A stretch of DNA of 64,000 bases from Streptomyces sp. NRRL F-5630 (GCF_000719475.1 NZ_JOGO01000005.1:1-64000), one strand, 5' to 3'. Shown: positions 1 through 12,741, numbered from the stretch's first letter. The notes: generated from the letters alone by a model not told the origin. Translations and numbers: made by a program.

Positions 1-6
1 CGTCGG

Positions 7-36
7 GGGAGGGCCGGGCGGGGGCCCGGCACTCCC
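7..36 (-). terminator. Hairpin downstream of the GH89 gene
   Basis: Bases 7-19 (GGGAGGGCCGGGC) pair with 24-36 (GCCCGGCACTCCC) with one mismatch and a four-base loop. The hairpin lies 80 bases beyond the stop of the leftward GH89 gene, where a factor-independent terminator would be expected. It has no obvious U-tract, as is usual in Streptomyces. Confidence 0.45.
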
Positions 37-115
37 GGCCCCCGCACGCAACGCCGCGACTCCCGCGCCGCCGCTGCCCCCGCCTCCGCGCCCTCCCGCC
101 TCCCCACGCCCCCTG

Positions 116-2353
116 TCAGTCCGCCCGCGCGAGTGCCCGGGCCACCTCCTCCGCGACCTCGTGCACCTGTCCGCGAGGCTGTGTCGCGAGGGTCCCCGGG
201 TTCCGCGTCCACCGGTCCTCCAGCGCGAACCAGTCCACCGCCACCGGCTTCCGCCTCTCCTTGAGCGCCGCCGACAGCTCGTCGATGTACGTGCTCCAGC
301 GCAGCCGGTACAGCCCGCCCACCAGCCCCGACCACTCCCGGTTCGCGTAGTCGCGCAGGCCCGCGTCCGCCCCCTGCCGCGTGCCCCACGTGGTGAGCAA
401 CGACAGTGCGTCGTACTGGAGCTGGCTCTTCTCCCGCGCGCTGCCGCCCCACGCCCGCGCCGACTCGACCCACCGCCCCAGCAGATGGTTCTCGTCCGTC
501 GCGACAAGCTCTTCGAGGAGGTCGATCAGCGCGATCCAGCGCCGTCCGAGACGGGCGAACTCCGCCTGGTTCTCCGCCTTGTAGGCGGCGGCCAGGCGCG
601 GCAGCAGGGTCCGGCTCCGGTTGGCGAGCGCCTGCCGTGCCACGTCCAGCAGGTCCCTGCGGTATGTCGGTGAAACACGCAAATCGGCACGCACGGCGAG
701 GAGTTCGTCGAGCGCGGGCTCGAAGGACGCCGCCTCGTACCGCAGTGCCTTGGGCGACCACTTGCCCGCCGAGACCGCGTCGAGCGCGGGCCGGGCCCCG
801 AAGAGCCCGTCGGCGGGCTCCGACCAGCGGTCGTCGCGGCGCGTCCCGTACACCGTCGTCCGCAGGATGTCCCACGCCGCCTCGGCGTGCGCGTCGCTGC
901 CCCCGTACCGCACCCGCGCGTAGTCCCGGAACCAGCTCTTCAGGTCAACGGGCCCTTCGGTCCAGGGCAGTTCGGCGAACAGCTCGAAGGCGGCCGGGTT
1001 GTTGTCGGCGGCCTCCGGCATGAGCGCGATACCGGAGAGCCGGCTGCCCGACCGGTCGCGCCAGCGGGGGTAGAGGTCCACCCAGTCCCGCGTGTTGGCG
1101 CCGAGCGCGGTGTGGCCGCCGAAGTTCCAGATGGAACCGAAGGCGTACGGCGTGTCCTGCCAGTCGCTCTCGCGGTCGTTCACCTCGGGGAAGCGGTCGC
1201 TGAGGCCGTCCACGACGAGCATCGCCTCCCGGTCCGCGGCGGCGATGACCTCCTTCGGCGGGTTCTTCTGCCACCCGAGGATGACCCACACCGCGTCGGG
1301 CCGCGCCGCGCGCAGCGCCCGCTGCACCCCGCGCGTCGCCTCCCCCACCGGCACGTTCCCGGCACTGCCGCCCTCGTGCAGGAGATCCATCTTGTAGAGC
1401 GTGCCGCGCCCGAACAACTCCTCCTGGATGTCGTAGAACGCGGCGGCGACCTCGGCGAAGAGGTCGGTGCGCGGGTCGAGCCAGTCGGGTCGCGCGAAGC
1501 CCATCCACTTGCCCTGCGGCACGGTCTTCGCGCCCGGATTGCGGTCCGCGAAACCGGCCGGGACCGTGCCGAAGTAGCCGGGGAGCACCGGCGACATGCC
1601 GAGTTCGCGCAGCCGCCCCACGATCCGGGCACCGAGCGCGGCGCGCTGTTCGACCAGCCCCGCCGTGACGGGCTCGGGGAAGGAGGAGAGGTTCTGGAGC
1701 AGCCACCACGGCTGGTGCGCGGGTCCGGGAATCCAGGCACGCACCTCCTCGTCGCTGTACCCGAACTGCCGGAAGAGCCGCTGGTAGACGGCGTCGGCGC
1801 CCGCGTAGACGAGCACTTCGTTGAAGCCGTGCAGCGCGAGGAGGTCGATCTCGCGCTCCCAGTAGGCCCAGTCGTGGTACGGGCCCGTGTAGCCGTCGTT
1901 CGTGTCGTTGAGCACGAAGCGGTGCGGCGTGTCGGCGCGCCCCTCGATGCGCCCGCCCTCCGGCGCGGGCACCCGCTCGGGCAGCCCGGCCCGGCTCCCC
2001 GCCCAGGTGAACTGCGCGAGGCCCGCCTGCTTGAGGTACCGCCGCAGCCCCGCGAGCTGGGTCGCCGGGGTCGTCCCCGCGATCGTGATCCGCCCCGCCC
2101 GGCCGCTGACGGCGAAGCGGTCCCGGCCCTCGGCGTCCGGGGCGAGGGAGGTGAAGAGGAACTGGTCGGCGTGGGAGCCGAGGAGACGACGGGCCGCCGC
2201 GGCGGCGGGGTCGGAGGGCGCGGGCGGGGCGGGCGGTGCGAGGGGCGTCCGGCGTGCGCTCACCTGGGCCGCGGCCGTGCCGCTCCCGGCGACGGCGGCG
2301 ATTCCGGGCGCGCCCGCGAGCAGTCCCAGGAAGGTGCGGCGATCCCATGGCAT
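116..2353 (-). CDS. Tat-exported alpha-N-acetylglucosaminidase (GH89, NAGLU family)
   Basis: The 745-residue protein begins with a twin-arginine signal (DRRTFLGLL) and an Ala-rich segment, so it should be exported folded. The body has the NAGLU layout: an N-terminal alpha/beta domain, then a TIM barrel carrying NDTNDGYTGPYHDWAYWEREIDLL, the GYFGTVP and LLHEGG segments and a SIWNFGGHTALGAN stretch, then an all-helical C-terminal domain. The family removes terminal alpha-linked N-acetylglucosamine from glycans. Start choice: an open frame continues far upstream to 2950, but that part runs antisense to a real thioesterase gene; the ATG at 2353 has GAGGAG seven bases upstream and opens directly onto the signal peptide. 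The gene lies 164 bp downstream of the thioesterase and is probably transcribed separately. The family call is firm; the natural substrate is inferred. Confidence 0.88.
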   Translation of the reverse strand: MPWDRRTFLGLLAGAPGIAAVAGSGTAAAQVSARRTPLAPPAPPAPSDPAAAAARRLLGSHADQFLFTSLAPDAEGRDRFAVSGRAGRITIAGTTPATQLAGLRRYLKQAGLAQFTWAGSRAGLPERVPAPEGGRIEGRADTPHRFVLNDTNDGYTGPYHDWAYWEREIDLLALHGFNEVLVYAGADAVYQRLFRQFGYSDEEVRAWIPGPAHQPWWLLQNLSSFPEPVTAGLVEQRAALGARIVGRLRELGMSPVLPGYFGTVPAGFADRNPGAKTVPQGKWMGFARPDWLDPRTDLFAEVAAAFYDIQEELFGRGTLYKMDLLHEGGSAGNVPVGEATRGVQRALRAARPDAVWVILGWQKNPPKEVIAAADREAMLVVDGLSDRFPEVNDRESDWQDTPYAFGSIWNFGGHTALGANTRDWVDLYPRWRDRSGSRLSGIALMPEAADNNPAAFELFAELPWTEGPVDLKSWFRDYARVRYGGSDAHAEAAWDILRTTVYGTRRDDRWSEPADGLFGARPALDAVSAGKWSPKALRYEAASFEPALDELLAVRADLRVSPTYRRDLLDVARQALANRSRTLLPRLAAAYKAENQAEFARLGRRWIALIDLLEELVATDENHLLGRWVESARAWGGSAREKSQLQYDALSLLTTWGTRQGADAGLRDYANREWSGLVGGLYRLRWSTYIDELSAALKERRKPVAVDWFALEDRWTRNPGTLATQPRGQVHEVAEEVARALARAD

Positions 2354-2517
2354 ACGGCGGCTCCTCGGCTCGGCGGCGTGGTCCCCCGCGAGCAGTACCC
2401 CGTCCGCCCGTCCCTCTTCCACCGGTACCCGCCGTGTCGGCCGGATGGGGCCCACGAACGACCCGGAAGCACCTTTTGTCCGACCGGTTCGGCTTGCCCG
2501 ACCGGCCCGGCCGACCG

Positions 2518-2943
2518 TCAGAAACCGAGCGGTGCCGGGTCGGTGGCGAGCGCGTGCACCCGCGCGCGGGGATCGGGGACGAGGCGTCGCTCCCGCAGAT
2601 CCAGGATGCCGCCGACCCCCGTGACCTCGGCGGCGACGACCCCGTCGACGCGGGTGATCGTCTGCTCGACACGGAAGGTCTTCCCGCCGCCCCACAGGAG
2701 CGCGCACCCCACCGTCACCTCGTCCCCGGCCCGCAGCTCCCGCAGGTACCGGATCGTCGTCTCCAGGACCACGGGCCCGATCCCGGCCTCCGCGAGGCCC
2801 CCCTGCGTGATCCCCGCCGCGAGGAACAGCTCCCACGGCGCGTGCTCCGCGTACTGGAGGTACACGCTCTGGTTGAGGTGCCCCTGCACGTCGGTCTCGT
2901 AGCCCCGCACCCGCACGGAGACGCTGAACTGCTGCTCGGACAT
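2518..2943 (-). CDS. Hotdog-fold acyl-CoA thioesterase (4HBT/YbgC-like)
   Basis: A 141-residue single-domain protein. The N-terminal segment ETDVQGHLNQSVYLQYAEHAPWE is the hallmark D-x3-H-x-N hotdog thioesterase motif, with Asp as the expected catalytic residue. It is followed by the usual strand pattern (VVLETTIRYLRELRAGDEV). Such proteins hydrolyse acyl-CoA or acyl-ACP thioesters in the cytosol. The ATG at 2943 is preceded by AGGAG at a good distance. A longer reading to 3051 adds a segment with no family resemblance and was not used. Substrate range cannot be told from sequence. Confidence 0.85.
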   Translation of the reverse strand: MSEQQFSVSVRVRGYETDVQGHLNQSVYLQYAEHAPWELFLAAGITQGGLAEAGIGPVVLETTIRYLRELRAGDEVTVGCALLWGGGKTFRVEQTITRVDGVVAAEVTGVGGILDLRERRLVPDPRARVHALATDPAPLGF

Positions 2944-3105
2944 GGCCCACTCCTGACCTCGGCTCCCGGTTCGCCGCCGCTCATTCTCGTAGGGAGCGAC
3001 CCCGTCCCGCGCCGTTCGTGCCACCGGACACGCCGAGCCGCCCGAAAGCACGGGCCCCCGACGGCCGCCGGTACGGGACGGCCTGCCCCCAGGCAGGTGA
3101 GGCGC

Positions 3106-3774
3106 CTACCTCCGGGGCGGTGAGGCGATCACCACCCGGCCCCCGCGCCGGTCCCCGTGCTCACTCACCTGCCACCCCGCCGCCTCCAGCGCCTCCGCGC
3201 AGCGCGCCAGTTCCCGGCCCTCCCCGGCCCCCGGCCCGGCCGTCCCCACCACCCGTACCTCCACCGCCTCCGGCTGCGGCGACTCCCGCACGACGTACCC
3301 GCCCCGTCCCGCGACCGCCGGTACCCGGCCCGCCGCCTCCAGGGCGAGAGCCGCGGCCCGGACGAGGTGCGCGCGTTCCCAGGCGCAGGGGCGGCCCGTG
3401 TCGCCGTCCGCCCGCGTCATCCGGCGCAGCTCCAGGAGCCCCTCCCAGGCCGCGCGCACCTCGCGGGCGCGCGCGGCGGGATCGGCGGGGGGCTCGCTCT
3501 CCTCGCCGCCGCGTGCCGCGAAGACGCCGTCCGCCGCCGGGCGGGGTGCGGGCGCGGGCTCGGTCCCGGGGGAGGAGGGCGGTTCCGGGGGAGCGGTGCG
3601 GGCGCGCCGGCCCGCCGGGGTCAGGAAGCAGTCGTGCGGCGGACGAGGGTGCCGGAAGGCGAGCCCCAGCCTCACGAGCCGGTCGAGCACCGCCGCGGAC
3701 CCCCGCAACCGTCCCGTCACCGGGTCCGCCGCGCCGATCACCCGCCGCTGCGCCGCCGTCAGCTCCCGCGCCAT
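3106..3774 (-). CDS. Conserved actinobacterial hypothetical protein, winged-helix-like N terminus
   Basis: A 222-residue protein whose function I do not recognise. The first 60 residues (LTAAQRRVIGAADPVTGRLRGSAAVLDRLVRLGLA) look like a small winged-helix or restriction-type reading head in which a clean-up sequence reports digest outcome, ending in FLTPAGRRAR, a pattern seen in Streptomyces DNA-binding-like hypotheticals. A Pro/Glu-rich linker (about residues 62-100) and an alpha/beta C-terminal domain follow. The ATG at 3774 has GGAGAGG upstream; an in-frame extension to 3849 lacks a ribosome site. Third-position G/C bias supports coding. It stands alone, with 133 bp to the upstream DUF1996/DUF305 unit. 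Confidence 0.6.
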   Translation of the reverse strand: MARELTAAQRRVIGAADPVTGRLRGSAAVLDRLVRLGLAFRHPRPPHDCFLTPAGRRARTAPPEPPSSPGTEPAPAPRPAADGVFAARGGEESEPPADPAARAREVRAAWEGLLELRRMTRADGDTGRPCAWERAHLVRAAALALEAAGRVPAVAGRGGYVVRESPQPEAVEVRVVGTAGPGAGEGRELARCAEALEAAGWQVSEHGDRRGGRVVIASPPRR

Positions 3775-3983
3775 CCCGCCGCCCCTCTCCGCACCGCCGT
3801 CACCGTTCCCGCCGTCGATGGTGCCGCACCCCACCGACACCGGCCGCACACGACGGACCCGGCCCGTACGCGAGGGCTCCCGCCGCCCGCGCCCCGCTCG
3901 CGGACGGCGCCCGCGCGTCCGGTCGCGCCGGGCCGCGCCCAGCGGGCCTCGGCCGCACGCGGGCCCGCGGGCGTGGGGACCGC

Positions 3984-4688
3984 TCAGCCGTCCTTCAGTG
4001 CCGCCTCCGCCTTTTCGGCCCGCTCGCCCATGCGGCGCGCGAGGCGGTGCACGCGGGGATCGCCGTCCGTGCGGTGGAGCGCGTCCGCCAGCATGCGGGT
4101 CTGCGCGAGGTGCTCGCGCAGGGCGGTGCGCAGCAGTGTGTCGAATAGGGTGCCGCGCGCCCGTTCCAGGGCGCGGCGTTCGAGGGCGTTCACCATGCCG
4201 GGCATGTCGTGGCCCTCGTGCGGGTTCTCGTCGCCGAGGCCCGCCGCCGCGCGCAGCGCCCGCAGGGCTTTGAGGTCGGCACGCTGCCCCCGGGCGAGTT
4301 CACCCGCCCACGTGGTGAGCGCGGGGTCCGCTCCGTGGGTGGGGGCCAGCTCCAGGAGGGCGAGGGACTGCTCCTGCATGGCGAGGGAGAGGTGCAGCCA
4401 GCCGGTGTCGGTGGCGCCGAGGCCGCCGGGTGACGGCGTGCCGGGGAGGGGCGTGCCGGGGACGGGCGGGGGCGGGCTCGTCGTCGTCACGGGTGGGCTC
4501 GCTTCCGGGGAGGCCGCCCCGCCGGTGCCGCACCCCGTCGCGAGCACCGCGCCCAGGAGGACGGCGAGGCTGCCCCGTACCGCCGCCCCCGGTACCGCCG
4601 CTCCCCGCCCCCGTACCCGTACCGCCGCCCCTCGTGCCCGTACTGCCGGTCCCTGCCCCGAGGTCCCGTCTTCTGCCCTGCCCGCCAT
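3984..4688 (-). CDS. DUF305-family lipoprotein
   Basis: A 234-residue protein with a hydrophobic stretch (LAVLLGAVLATGC) ending in a lipobox; Cys53 is the likely lipidated residue. A Pro/Thr-rich spacer and a helical DUF305 domain follow, containing the His/Met-rich HEGHDMPGMV segment (metal ligands are suspected in this family, often copper). The N-region before the hydrophobic core is unusually long and Arg-rich, but the in-frame valines there are GTA codons, and the ATG at 4688 has GAGAGGA six bases upstream, so this start is preferred. It lies 75 bp downstream of the DUF1996 gene on the same strand with a hairpin between. The two may act together at the cell surface; the metal role is inference. 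Confidence 0.75.
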   Translation of the reverse strand: MAGRAEDGTSGQGPAVRARGAAVRVRGRGAAVPGAAVRGSLAVLLGAVLATGCGTGGAASPEASPPVTTTSPPPPVPGTPLPGTPSPGGLGATDTGWLHLSLAMQEQSLALLELAPTHGADPALTTWAGELARGQRADLKALRALRAAAGLGDENPHEGHDMPGMVNALERRALERARGTLFDTLLRTALREHLAQTRMLADALHRTDGDPRVHRLARRMGERAEKAEAALKDG

Positions 4689-4711
4689 GCCCGGTCCTCT
4701 CAGCCGTGCCG

Positions 4712-4766
4712 TGAACGACGGGACCGCCCGGCGGGAGCGGACTCCCCCCGGGCGGGCTGTCGTTCA
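4712..4766 (-). terminator. Long hairpin between DUF1996 and DUF305 genes
   Basis: TGAACGAC plus CCGCCCGG (4712-4731, short internal bulge) pairs with 4748-4766, which overlaps the DUF1996 stop codon. It could terminate or attenuate transcription before the DUF305 gene. Confidence 0.5.
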
Positions 4767-5693
4767 GGAGGGGGTGCCGTCCGCCCCGCACTTGACGATC
4801 GCGTTGATGCAGGTGGTGACGCGCCGCTGCATCTCCGCGGCGGGCCACGCGTTGAAGAAGTCGCCGTGCATCGTGTAGCCGGGCCCCGAGGCCAGCCGGA
4901 AGCCCGCCGGGTTGCCCGAGGCCGGGTACCGCAGCACCTGGCGGAGCTTGGGCACGGGGACGGGGTGGCTCGGCGGGCAGGCCCCGTTCACCGGGTAGGA
5001 CATGTGGCTCTTGTGGTCGGCGGAGTCGAGGTCTTTGCCGTTCCAGCACTGCGGGAAGTCGAGGTAGGACTCCAGCATGGAGCCGGGCGGGCAGTTCACG
5101 AAGTCCTTCGAGGGGTTGACCTCGCCGTGGTGCAGGCAGGACCAGCGGGCGATCGAGGTGGGGTCGTCCGTGCCGGTCGCCTTGGCGTTGCCCGCGACGA
5201 TCCGCAGGCCCTGGGGGAGCGGCTTGATCTGCTGGATGATGTCGTCGCGCACCCCTTCGCCGAGGTAGTAGAAGGTGGTCCCCGTCGGTTCGACGGGCTG
5301 GTCGTTCACGTACAGGGTCGGGACCCAGTACGAGGACGTGTCGATGCTCGGGCTGCACGTGGACGCCGCGCCGAGGAGCTCGTTGACCGTGGTGTGCGCG
5401 TTCGTCGCGTGGCTTCCGAAGAAGCTGTGCATGTGCGAGGCGCCGGGCAGGTTGGGGAAGACGATCGGGTCGTCGGGCAGGCGGTGGCTGTAGGGACACT
5501 CGGCGAGGAACTCCGCGACGCGGACCACGTCGGCCTTCTGCGCGCCCGGCTGCGGCGAGCGGGGCTCGGCGCCCGCGGTGGAGCCGGTGAACAGCATCGC
5601 GAGCAGCAGACCGAGAGCCGCGAAGAGCGGCGGCCACGGGCGCCTGCGCCGGTGCGGGGGACCGGCTGAGCGGGGGGAACGTCTGAGCAGCAC
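4764..5693 (-). CDS. Secreted DUF1996 protein
   Basis: A 309-residue protein with an Arg-rich N-region, a hydrophobic core (LFAALGLLLAMLF) and an AxA-type cleavage region, so it is exported by Sec or Tat. The mature part carries DUF1996 hallmarks: FLAECPYSHRLPDDPIVFPNLPGASHMHSFFG, the central WSCLHH, the CWNGKDLDS segment and SHMSYPVNGACPPSHPVPVPKLR. Several Cys residues (NCPPGS, CWNGK, GACPPS, TCINAIVKC) suggest disulfides and the many His residues suggest metal or polysaccharide binding. DUF1996 has no assigned reaction that I know of. The GTG at 5693 has GGAGGAG upstream. Neighbouring DUF305 lipoprotein downstream. Confidence 0.82.
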   Translation of the reverse strand: MLLRRSPRSAGPPHRRRRPWPPLFAALGLLLAMLFTGSTAGAEPRSPQPGAQKADVVRVAEFLAECPYSHRLPDDPIVFPNLPGASHMHSFFGSHATNAHTTVNELLGAASTCSPSIDTSSYWVPTLYVNDQPVEPTGTTFYYLGEGVRDDIIQQIKPLPQGLRIVAGNAKATGTDDPTSIARWSCLHHGEVNPSKDFVNCPPGSMLESYLDFPQCWNGKDLDSADHKSHMSYPVNGACPPSHPVPVPKLRQVLRYPASGNPAGFRLASGPGYTMHGDFFNAWPAAEMQRRVTTCINAIVKCGADGTPS

Positions 5694-6172
5694 AGCACTC
5701 CTCCTTCAGGGGAAGTGTGGTGGGGTGTGCCCGCACCCTGAGGTGCGCAGGCCGTGCGGGGCCTTGCGGAGTGAGTGAAGCGCCAAGCGGCAACCGCGTC
5801 AATACTTCTCGTACACAGGAAAAGAGCAACCCCGTTGCTATGTAAGGGAGTTGAAGTAATGCCCCGAAGGGTGTGCGTCCGGTATCCGTGCGTGGCGCGA
5901 AGGCGTGCCGCGTCAAGGGCGCCTGGGGTGAGCGGATACGACGGCAGCGGGCTCGAACCGGCCTCCGCAGGACCGCGGATCGTGGCCCCCTGCATTCACC
6001 TCACGAACGCGGAGAACGGCGATCCGTGTCGTGTCGTGTCAACAGGACCCTTCTGCCAGTTACCAGGAGTCCGGGCCCGTCTGTCGCGGCGTGTGGTGTG
6101 ACGCAGGCGTGGCGCGCCCCCGTGGTCCGGGTCGCCCCCGTTCGTCCGGGCGGAGCCGCCGCTGACGTGTGC
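5694..6172. other. Intergenic region, no gene seen
   Basis: About 480 bases between the DUF1996 start and the TetR terminator. It is relatively A/T-rich around 5800-5870, consistent with the DUF1996 promoter, but no convincing -35/-10 pair was identified. A T-arm-like string near 5950 was rejected as a tRNA. Confidence 0.5.
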
Positions 6173-6218
6173 GCCGCCCGCCGCCCGGGACCGGCGCGGG
6201 CGGGTGGCGGCGGGCGGC
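6173..6218 (-). terminator. Terminator of the tetR gene
   Basis: GCCGCCCGCCGCC (6173-6185) is perfectly complementary to GGCGGCGGGCGGC (6206-6218), which abuts the tetR stop codon. Thirteen G/C pairs with a 20-base loop. Confidence 0.65.
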
Positions 6219-6809
6219 TCAGCCCTCGGGCACCGCCGCGTCGAGCAGCGGCCCCAACTCCCGCACGACGTCGTGCAGGGGGCGGACGTCGTGCGTGGCG
6301 CGCGCGAGCAACAGGGCCCCTTCGAGTGAGCTGACCATGAGCGTCGCGAGGGCACCCGTACGGGTCTCGGGTACGCCCATCGCGTGCAGCGCCCCCGCGA
6401 CGGCGGCGCGCCAGCCGTCGAAGGCGCGCGCGGCGGCGGCACGGGTGGACGCGACCGTGTCCGCGCTGTCGACCGTGGCCGCGGCGACCGGGCAGCCGCC
6501 CGCGAAACCCGCCTCGCTTTCGAACTCCTCGGTCCACTGCCCGACCATCGCGGCGAAGAGTCCGCTCGGCGAGGGCGTGCCGAGCCCGGCGACGAAGCGC
6601 TCCACGCGGCGGGCCGCGTACCGGCCCGCCCAGTCGACGGCCTCGTTGACCAGTTGCTCCTTGCCGCCGGGGAAGTAGTGCTGGAGCGAGCCGCGCGGGG
6701 CTCGCGCCCGCGTCACGGCCTCCCGCATCCCGGTCCTCGCGACACCGCCCCTGCGCAGCAGTTGGGCGGCGCTGAACACGACCCGCTCCCGCGGACTCCG
6801 CTCCGCCAA
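6219..6809 (-). CDS. TetR-family repressor (LmrA/YxaF-like)
   Basis: A 196-residue regulator. The N-terminal helix-turn-helix is clear (ERVVFSAAQLLRRGGVARTGMREAV, then RGSLQHYFPGGKEQL, the TetR recognition helix end). The ligand domain contains GGCPVAAATVD and a C-terminal LEGALLLARATHDVRPL, as in LmrA/YxaF-type repressors. The start is uncertain: TTG at 6809 has GGAGG eight bases upstream and gives the expected N-terminal length; GTG at 6818 is the alternative. It is divergent from the reductase gene at 6928, and two matching palindromes sit in the gap, so it probably represses itself and that gene. Confidence 0.85.
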   Translation of the reverse strand: MAERSPRERVVFSAAQLLRRGGVARTGMREAVTRARAPRGSLQHYFPGGKEQLVNEAVDWAGRYAARRVERFVAGLGTPSPSGLFAAMVGQWTEEFESEAGFAGGCPVAAATVDSADTVASTRAAAARAFDGWRAAVAGALHAMGVPETRTGALATLMVSSLEGALLLARATHDVRPLHDVVRELGPLLDAAVPEG

Positions 6810-6861
6810 CCCCGCCACCTCCCTCGCGCACCGGCCGCCAGCATATCGACGCCCCCTGTCA

Positions 6862-6903
6862 TGACAGCCGTCATATCCGGCCCCTACTATGACCGTGGTC
6901 ATG
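6862..6903. promoter_or_regulatory. Paired TetR operators ATGAC-N4-GTCAT
   Basis: Two copies of ATGACnnnnGTCAT occur at 6862-6875 and 6890-6903, 28 bp start to start, in the gap between the divergent tetR and reductase genes. A further palindrome, TGTCATGACA (6858-6867), overlaps the first. Size, symmetry and location fit a TetR-dimer operator; the assignment to this TetR is inference. Confidence 0.7.
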
Positions 6904-6927
6904 ATCCCGTTCCGCCGAGGAGACCCC

Positions 6928-7857
6928 GTGCCGCCCACGCCCGAAGACGACACCCCGACCGGCTTCGTCGGACTCGGCGTCATGGGACAGCCCATGGCGC
7001 TCAACCTGGCCCGCGCGGGCACCCCGCTCGTGGTCTGGAACCGCACCGCGTCCCGCGCGGAGCCCCTGCGCGCGGCGGGCGCGGCGGTCGCGGACGACCC
7101 GGCCGAGGTCTTCCGTCGTTGCCGCGCCGTCTTCCTGATGCTCGCCGACGAAGCGGCGACGAACGCCGTACTGGCGCGCGGCACAAGGGAGTTCGCGCAC
7201 CGCGTCGCGGGCCGCACGCTCATCGTGACGGGTACGAACCCGCCCGCCTTCGCGCGAGCCCTGGAGGCGGAGGTGCGGGAGGCGGGCGGCGCGTACGTCG
7301 AGGCCCCCGTCTCCGGCTCGCGCGTCCCGGCTGAGGCGGGCGAACTCGTGGCGATGCTCGCGGGCCGGACCGCTGACCTGGCCCGGGTGCGGCCGTTGTT
7401 CGCCCCGCTGTGCAAGGAGACGTTCGTCTGCGGCGAGGCGGCATCGCAGGCCCTCCTCATGAAGCTCGCCGTCAACCTCTTCCTGATCACCACCGTCACC
7501 GGTCTCGCCGAGTCCTTCCACTTCGCCGCCCAACACGCCCTCGACCTCCCGCAGTTCCTCGCGATCCTCGAAGCGGGCCCGATGGCGAGCCCCGTCTCCC
7601 GCACGAAGTCCCCGAAGCTCCTCGCCCGCGACTTCACCCCCCAGGCCACGATCGAGGACGTCCTGAAGAACAACCGCCTCATCGCCGAGGCGGCCCGCGC
7701 CTCCGGAGCGGCCTCCCCCCTCCTGGACGCGTGCCACGCGCTCTACGGCGAGACGCTCGCCGGGGGCTTCGCCCGGGAGGACATGGTGGCGGTGGTACGG
7801 GCGCTGGAGGGACGGGCCGGGGAGGCGCCCCCGGTGAGTGGGGCCCGGTCCTCGTGA
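6928..7857 (+). CDS. NAD(P)-dependent beta-hydroxyacid dehydrogenase (3-hydroxyisobutyrate dehydrogenase family)
   Basis: A 309-residue cytosolic oxidoreductase. The N-terminal Rossmann motif [20 protein letters not shown] binds the dinucleotide, [16 protein letters not shown] is the substrate-binding signature, and LLMKLAVN carries the catalytic Lys. The all-helical C-terminal dimerisation domain is complete. The family reduces or oxidises beta-hydroxyacids or, in the imine-reductase branch, cyclic imines; which applies here cannot be decided. The GTG at 6928 is preceded by GAGGAG; the ATG at 6889 lies inside the operator region and is not favoured. Control by the divergent TetR is likely. 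Confidence 0.83.
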   Translation: MPPTPEDDTPTGFVGLGVMGQPMALNLARAGTPLVVWNRTASRAEPLRAAGAAVADDPAEVFRRCRAVFLMLADEAATNAVLARGTREFAHRVAGRTLIVTGTNPPAFARALEAEVREAGGAYVEAPVSGSRVPAEAGELVAMLAGRTADLARVRPLFAPLCKETFVCGEAASQALLMKLAVNLFLITTVTGLAESFHFAAQHALDLPQFLAILEAGPMASPVSRTKSPKLLARDFTPQATIEDVLKNNRLIAEAARASGAASPLLDACHALYGETLAGGFAREDMVAVVRALEGRAGEAPPVSGARSS

Positions 7858-7904
7858 GGGCGGCCGGTCCGCAGGCCCCGCCGAGGCGTGCCGCTCAGAA
7901 AGCG

Positions 7905-7938
7905 ACAGAATCCGACGTCGTTATTGTCTCGGTTCTGT
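7905..7938. promoter_or_regulatory. Imperfect inverted repeat upstream of the beta-galactosidase
   Basis: ACAGAATCCGA (7905-7915) and TCGGTTCTGT (7929-7938) form an inverted repeat with one extra base, 57 bases before the beta-galactosidase start. It may be an operator for a sugar-responsive regulator not present in this window. Confidence 0.3.
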
Positions 7939-7949
7939 TCTCTTCCTAG

Positions 7950-11882
<3,933 letters not shown>

Positions 11883-11905
11883 CCCCCCGGGCAGACGCCG
11901 GAGGG

Positions 11906-11949
11906 GACGGGCAGGGCGCACGGCCGGGGAGCCGTGCTCCCTGCCCGTC
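11906..11949. terminator. Bidirectional terminator between convergent genes
   Basis: GACGGGCAGGGCGCACGG (11906-11923) pairs with 11932-11949 at 17 of 18 positions across an eight-base loop. It sits 23 bases after the beta-galactosidase stop and 88 bases beyond the end of the oppositely oriented nucleotidyltransferase gene. Confidence 0.75.
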
Positions 11950-12036
11950 GGCCGCGACCGCGCGCGTCGAAGGAGCCTCGAACCGTCGCTCGCGAACGGC
12001 TCCCGCGCGACCTCCCGCCCCCCGCCCTCCCCGCGA

Positions 12037-12741
12037 TCAGCCCGCGGCGGTGTTGTAGTTGACGATGCTCTCCGCCAGGAGGGCGACCGCACCGACCAGT
12101 GGGCTGTCGGCCCTCCCGTCGAGCACGTCGGGCAGCCGGTGCGCTTCCTCCTCGGAGGCCGCCACCATCCCCCAGAAGGCGTTGTAGCGCGCGGGATCGG
12201 CGGGCTTGTCCACCGCCGCCTCGACCGACAGCCGTCCGCCCTCGCGGGTCAGGGCCAGCGCGCCCATCTGCCGCAGCGTCTCCGGCTCCCGTGTCTCGGT
12301 GGCCACGACGCTCCAGCCCGTCACGGCGGTCCGGTCCAGCGCGGCGAGGAGGGTGCCCGGAGCGCCGGGGCCGTCGACGACGATGTCGGGCAGGACGAGG
12401 GCCACCGGCCCCAGCGTCATCGGCAGCGCGCAGCGGATCGCGCCGTCCAGGCCCGGTTCCTGCGACTCGTCCTGGTAGACGAAAACCATGTGGAATATCC
12501 CGGCATAGCGTGCGAGATAGCCGACCGTGTCCAGCTTGTGCTTTCCGAACACGACGACCACGCGTACGTTGAGGCCGTTCCTGGCCAATTCGACGACGGG
12601 TTCGAGACTGCGGTCCAGCACGGTCACCCCGGGCGCCAGACAATGGAGTTCCTTCGAGTACGGGGCACCGAAACGGGTCGCGAACCCGGCGCAGGGCAAT
12701 ACCACCGAAACGTCGGGAAAGGAAGCGGAAGAACGATGCAT
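12037..12741 (-). CDS. Sugar-phosphate nucleotidyltransferase-like protein
   Basis: A 234-residue GT-A/Rossmann-type protein. SVVLPCAGFATRFGAPYSKELHCL matches the glycine-rich, Arg/Lys-containing nucleotide-binding start of sugar-1-phosphate nucleotidyltransferases; VALVLPDIVVDG supplies the metal-binding Asp region and AVDKPADPARYNAFWGM a product-site-like segment. It most resembles dTDP/UDP-glucose pyrophosphorylase relatives but is shorter than RmlA and has no sugar-modifying genes beside it. An upstream ATG at 12786 is possible, but the added codons (TCA, ACA, CAA, CCT) are unlike the rest of the gene, so 12741 (GAAAG upstream) is preferred. Divergent from the glycosyltransferase. It could supply an activated sugar to that enzyme; this is inference. 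Confidence 0.7.
   Translation of the reverse strand: MHRSSASFPDVSVVLPCAGFATRFGAPYSKELHCLAPGVTVLDRSLEPVVELARNGLNVRVVVVFGKHKLDTVGYLARYAGIFHMVFVYQDESQEPGLDGAIRCALPMTLGPVALVLPDIVVDGPGAPGTLLAALDRTAVTGWSVVATETREPETLRQMGALALTREGGRLSVEAAVDKPADPARYNAFWGMVAASEEEAHRLPDVLDGRADSPLVGAVALLAESIVNYNTAAG

Noticed and set aside
2354..2950. N-terminal extension of the GH89 open frame
   Set aside because: It runs antisense through the thioesterase gene, has no family resemblance and the signal peptide begins at 2353 with a good ribosome site.
5940..6000. tRNA-like T-arm string (GGCTCGAACCGG)
   Set aside because: The flanking bases do not form the T-stem, and no matching acceptor, D or anticodon arms could be found in either direction.
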